Positions 42,313 to 44,140 of a stretch of 44,140 nt of DNA are shown one piece after another. Within the stretch, counting starts at the first letter, position 1; each line of letters begins with the position of its first letter. The notes beneath the pieces are model-generated. The model was not told where the DNA came from. It saw only the letters and a list, made by a program, of their open reading frames with translations, and did no database searches. The position numbers and the translations under genes were made by a program. The stretch is from Ignavibacteriales bacterium (GTDB lineage Bacteria; Bacteroidota; Ignavibacteria; UBA10030; UBA8401): the NCBI GenBank assembly GCA_016182545.1, contig JACPGG010000026.1, forward strand, positions 1 to 44,140, given 5' to 3'.

Positions 42313-43733
42313 GGAGATTGATTTCCTGCATGATCTTGACTTCCGGTCTCTTTGTACAATTTTTTGCACAAACCGGTACCGGATTGCCAACATCACCATC
42401 AGACTACTATGAGTCCGCATACAAACTCTCCGGCACGGCACTGCGAGCGGCGTTGCACACGATTGTGAAGAACCATACAGTTGTCAGTTACAGTTCCTTG
42501 TGGACCCATTTTCAGACAACGGATAAAAAACCGAACGGGAAAGTGTGGGACATCTATTCCGATATTCCCGGCGGAACTCCGCCATACGAATTTACATTCG
42601 TCTCGAACCAATGCGGCAATTACAACGGCGAGGCAGATTGTTATAACAGGGAACACTCATGGCCTTCAAGTTGGTTCAACGATGTTTCTCCGCCCTATTC
42701 CGATCTATTCCATTTGTATCCGACTGACGGATATGTGAACAACCGGCGAAGCAATTATCCGTTCGGCAAAGTGAATGCGCCGACATGGACATCGTTGAAT
42801 GGATCAAAACTTGGACCGAATACATCGCCCGGTTATACGGGGACTGTCTTTGAACCGATCGATGCGTACAAAGGAGATCTCGCACGATCAGCATTCTATA
42901 TGTCCGTACGATACTACACAGAGGATGCATCGTGGTCAACGAGTGCGGGAACGAACAAATCCGAACTGCTTGCGTGGTATGCGTCGCTACTATTCTCATG
43001 GCACGAAAAAGACACAGTCAGTCAAAAAGAGATCAACCGCAATGAAGCGATCTACGGAATACAAAAAAACAGAAATCCGTTCGTCGACCATCCCGAGTTC
43101 GCAGCAGAAATATGGAGCACATCCGCCGGACCCAAAATCGTTTCTATCGTAGGAATGACGACAACGACAATCTATATTGATTTCTCGCGTTACCTCGATT
43201 CTACAGCAGCGGTAACGGTAGAAAATTTCATCATTGATAAATCAATTGGTAATCCTGCCGGTGTGCAGTGGGGAGTTGATAACGACGTTTCAAAAGTCCT
43301 GCTGACTACATCATCGTTAACGCCGGGGACAACATATTCTCTCCAGGTAAAAAATCTGAAAAGCATCAACAATGTTCTAATGAACGACACGACTGTTTCA
43401 TTTCAAGCGTCCGGAACAACGGGAGCGGTATCAGTAGCGATTGCCCCGGCATCATTCATTCTTCATCAGAACTTTCCCAATCCGTTTAACCCGACGACAG
43501 AAATCAGATTTCAGATTCCTGAGGTCAAAGGTCAGAGATCAGAAGTCAGTCAGGTCATACTCAAAGTGTACGATGTACTTGGAAGAGAAACAGCAACGTT
43601 GGTTGATAAAGTGATAGAAGCAGGGGAGTATTCGGTATCGTTTAATTCGTTGTCGCTGCCGAGTGGTATTTATTTTTATCGGTTGACTGCGGGTGGAAAT
43701 TCAATTGTGAAGAAGATGATCCTTCAAAAATAA
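42309..43733 (+). CDS. Secreted endonuclease I (EndA) family nuclease with T9SS sorting domain
   Basis: 474 residues. A signal peptide (1-20) is followed by an EndA/NucM domain (about 30-275) with CYNREHSWPSSWF (catalytic His), DLFHLYPTDGYVNNRRSNYP and NPFVDHPEFAAEIW. Then comes an Ig-like region (280-375, GPKIVSIVGMTTTTIYIDFS). The C-terminal 95 residues are a T9SS type A sorting domain (LHQNFPNPFNPTTEIRFQIP, LKVYDVLGRETATLVDKV, LPSGIYFYRLTAGG, KKMILQK). It should be exported by the type IX system and released or attached at the surface. Four 7-base repeats lie inside the sorting domain. The start overlaps the preceding stop. Confidence 0.93.
   Translation: MRRLISCMILTSGLFVQFFAQTGTGLPTSPSDYYESAYKLSGTALRAALHTIVKNHTVVSYSSLWTHFQTTDKKPNGKVWDIYSDIPGGTPPYEFTFVSNQCGNYNGEADCYNREHSWPSSWFNDVSPPYSDLFHLYPTDGYVNNRRSNYPFGKVNAPTWTSLNGSKLGPNTSPGYTGTVFEPIDAYKGDLARSAFYMSVRYYTEDASWSTSAGTNKSELLAWYASLLFSWHEKDTVSQKEINRNEAIYGIQKNRNPFVDHPEFAAEIWSTSAGPKIVSIVGMTTTTIYIDFSRYLDSTAAVTVENFIIDKSIGNPAGVQWGVDNDVSKVLLTTSSLTPGTTYSLQVKNLKSINNVLMNDTTVSFQASGTTGAVSVAIAPASFILHQNFPNPFNPTTEIRFQIPEVKGQRSEVSQVILKVYDVLGRETATLVDKVIEAGEYSVSFNSLSLPSGIYFYRLTAGGNSIVKKMILQK
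43522..43549 (+). repeat. Four 7-base tandem repeats inside the sorting domain
   Basis: AGGTCAA, AGGTCAG, AGATCAG, AAGTCAG. They encode a VKGQRSEVSQ insert between the FQIPE strand and the VILKVYDVLG strand, which directly follow one another in ordinary sorting domains. Confidence 0.75.
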
Positions 43734-43762
43734 TTGAGTCATCAATCTTCGGTTGGTGAGAT

Positions 43763-43799
43763 AAAGGTGGAGTCCACCTTAGAGGTGGGCTCCACCTTT
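43763..43799. repeat. Hairpin repeat between two converging genes
   Basis: A 17-bp stem (AAAGGTGGAGTCCACCT / AGGTGGGCTCCACCTTT, with one G-T pair) and loop TAG. T-rich flanks on both sides make it a bidirectional terminator as well. The minus-strand gene's stop codon (TAA) lies in its apex. Confidence 0.8.
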
Positions 43800-44140
43800 T
43801 ATTTTGTTGAAATACGCAAACACGCCGAACGCCCTGAGCGCCTGCGACTGTGCGTGAACAGTCCCCACTTCATCAACACCATACCCATCTTCGCCGCCGT
43901 GCGGATTCCATCCGTTCCGTATTGCGTGATCATACTCGCGGTGCAATATCACCGTTGCACGTCCGTGATTGTTCGTCCAGACATGTTCGAGCATCATTTC
44001 AATTTTTCGTGGAACTTCCGATAATTCGTTCGGCGCTATCTCATACGCATCCAGCAAGAAATGCACAAACGCACCATTGCCGTCCATATGAATCTGGTAA
44101 CAATCGGTTGAGTCGATCCATTTATTTTTTGGGTCGAGAA
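43779..44140 (-). CDS. C-terminal part of an unidentified protein (runs off the window)
   Basis: The minus-strand frame is open from the right edge, with about 120 residues visible. Before the first Met it reads LDPKNKWIDSTDCYQIH, so the gene extends beyond 44140. The visible part contains GAFVHFLLDAYEIAPNELSE, HVWTNNHGRATVILHREYDHAI, WNPHGGEDGYGVDEVGTVHA and QSQALRAFGVFAYF. The pattern suggests the last helices of an (alpha/alpha)6-barrel glycoside hydrolase or related enzyme, but I cannot name the family. The last residues (KGGAHL) are encoded by the hairpin repeat. Confidence 0.6.
   Translation of the reverse strand, partial: LDPKNKWIDSTDCYQIHMDGNGAFVHFLLDAYEIAPNELSEVPRKIEMMLEHVWTNNHGRATVILHREYDHAIRNGWNPHGGEDGYGVDEVGTVHAQSQALRAFGVFAYFNKIKGGAHL

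Noticed and set aside
43734-44024. Plus-strand ORF after the nuclease gene
   Set aside because: It passes through the hairpin repeat and is antisense to the conserved-looking C-terminal part of the minus-strand gene.

Overview
The window looks like a chromosome segment of a Gram-negative bacterium from the Bacteroidota/Ignavibacteriota side of the tree (Ignavibacteria-, Kapabacteria- or Kryptonia-like). The main reasons are a nuclease ending in a type IX secretion (T9SS type A) sorting domain of the NFPNPFNP kind, a TonB-dependent receptor with an N-terminal carboxypeptidase-like domain, many lipoproteins, and a GC content judged by eye at roughly 45-48%. Shine-Dalgarno sites are present at some genes and absent at others. 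Several intergenic regions carry good TTGnnn-16/17-TAnnnT promoters. The lineage is inferred from protein features, not from a marker-gene tree. I see no rRNA, tRNA, CRISPR array, transposase or phage gene. No gap between genes exceeds about 240 bp.

Layout. (1) 1-8964 is housekeeping: the end of a glutathione peroxidase, hisD-hisC, etfB-etfA, a bifunctional-nuclease-family protein, pdxJ (minus strand), an outer-membrane barrel with a bactofilin-like repeat domain, and a YbbR protein (minus). (2) 9034-9985 (minus) is a compact operon with its own promoter and terminator that encodes two bacterial microcompartment shell proteins and no enzyme. (3) 10079-12911 holds two lipoproteins with a nearly identical 374-bp module starting exactly at the lipid-anchor cysteine, but unrelated C-terminal beta-propellers. 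(4) 13027-25726 is a surface-glycan region: a YfhO-type membrane protein, then a tightly packed run of a flippase, three glycosyltransferases, six SAM-dependent methyltransferases, and a sugar 3,4-ketoisomerase/aminotransferase pair. A glycosyltransferase and a KdsC-like phosphatase follow on the minus strand (25757-27638). (5) 27806-30593 holds a metallophosphoesterase and, on the minus strand, an ECF sigma factor, a zinc-type anti-sigma factor and a TlpA-like thioredoxin lipoprotein. (6) 30821-34789 holds a TonB-dependent receptor and two paralogous lipoproteins of unknown function. (7) 35029-37864 is a three-gene proton-translocating transhydrogenase operon. (8) 37967-44140 holds an S9 peptidase with an unusual C-terminal extension, a GHL10-type glycoside hydrolase interrupted by an in-frame amber codon, a T9SS-secreted endonuclease and the end of an unidentified gene.

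Cross-cutting signals. Five small hairpins at gene ends share an apex of the type CTTTRAAG while their stems differ, and two of them show a compensatory base-pair change. A 105-bp nested palindrome has become the C-terminus of a glycosyltransferase. Short 7-8 nt tandem repeats occur at four places, two of them inside genes. The strongest candidates for something undescribed are the stand-alone shell-protein operon, the modular twin lipoproteins, the methyltransferase-rich glycan operon and the hairpin family.
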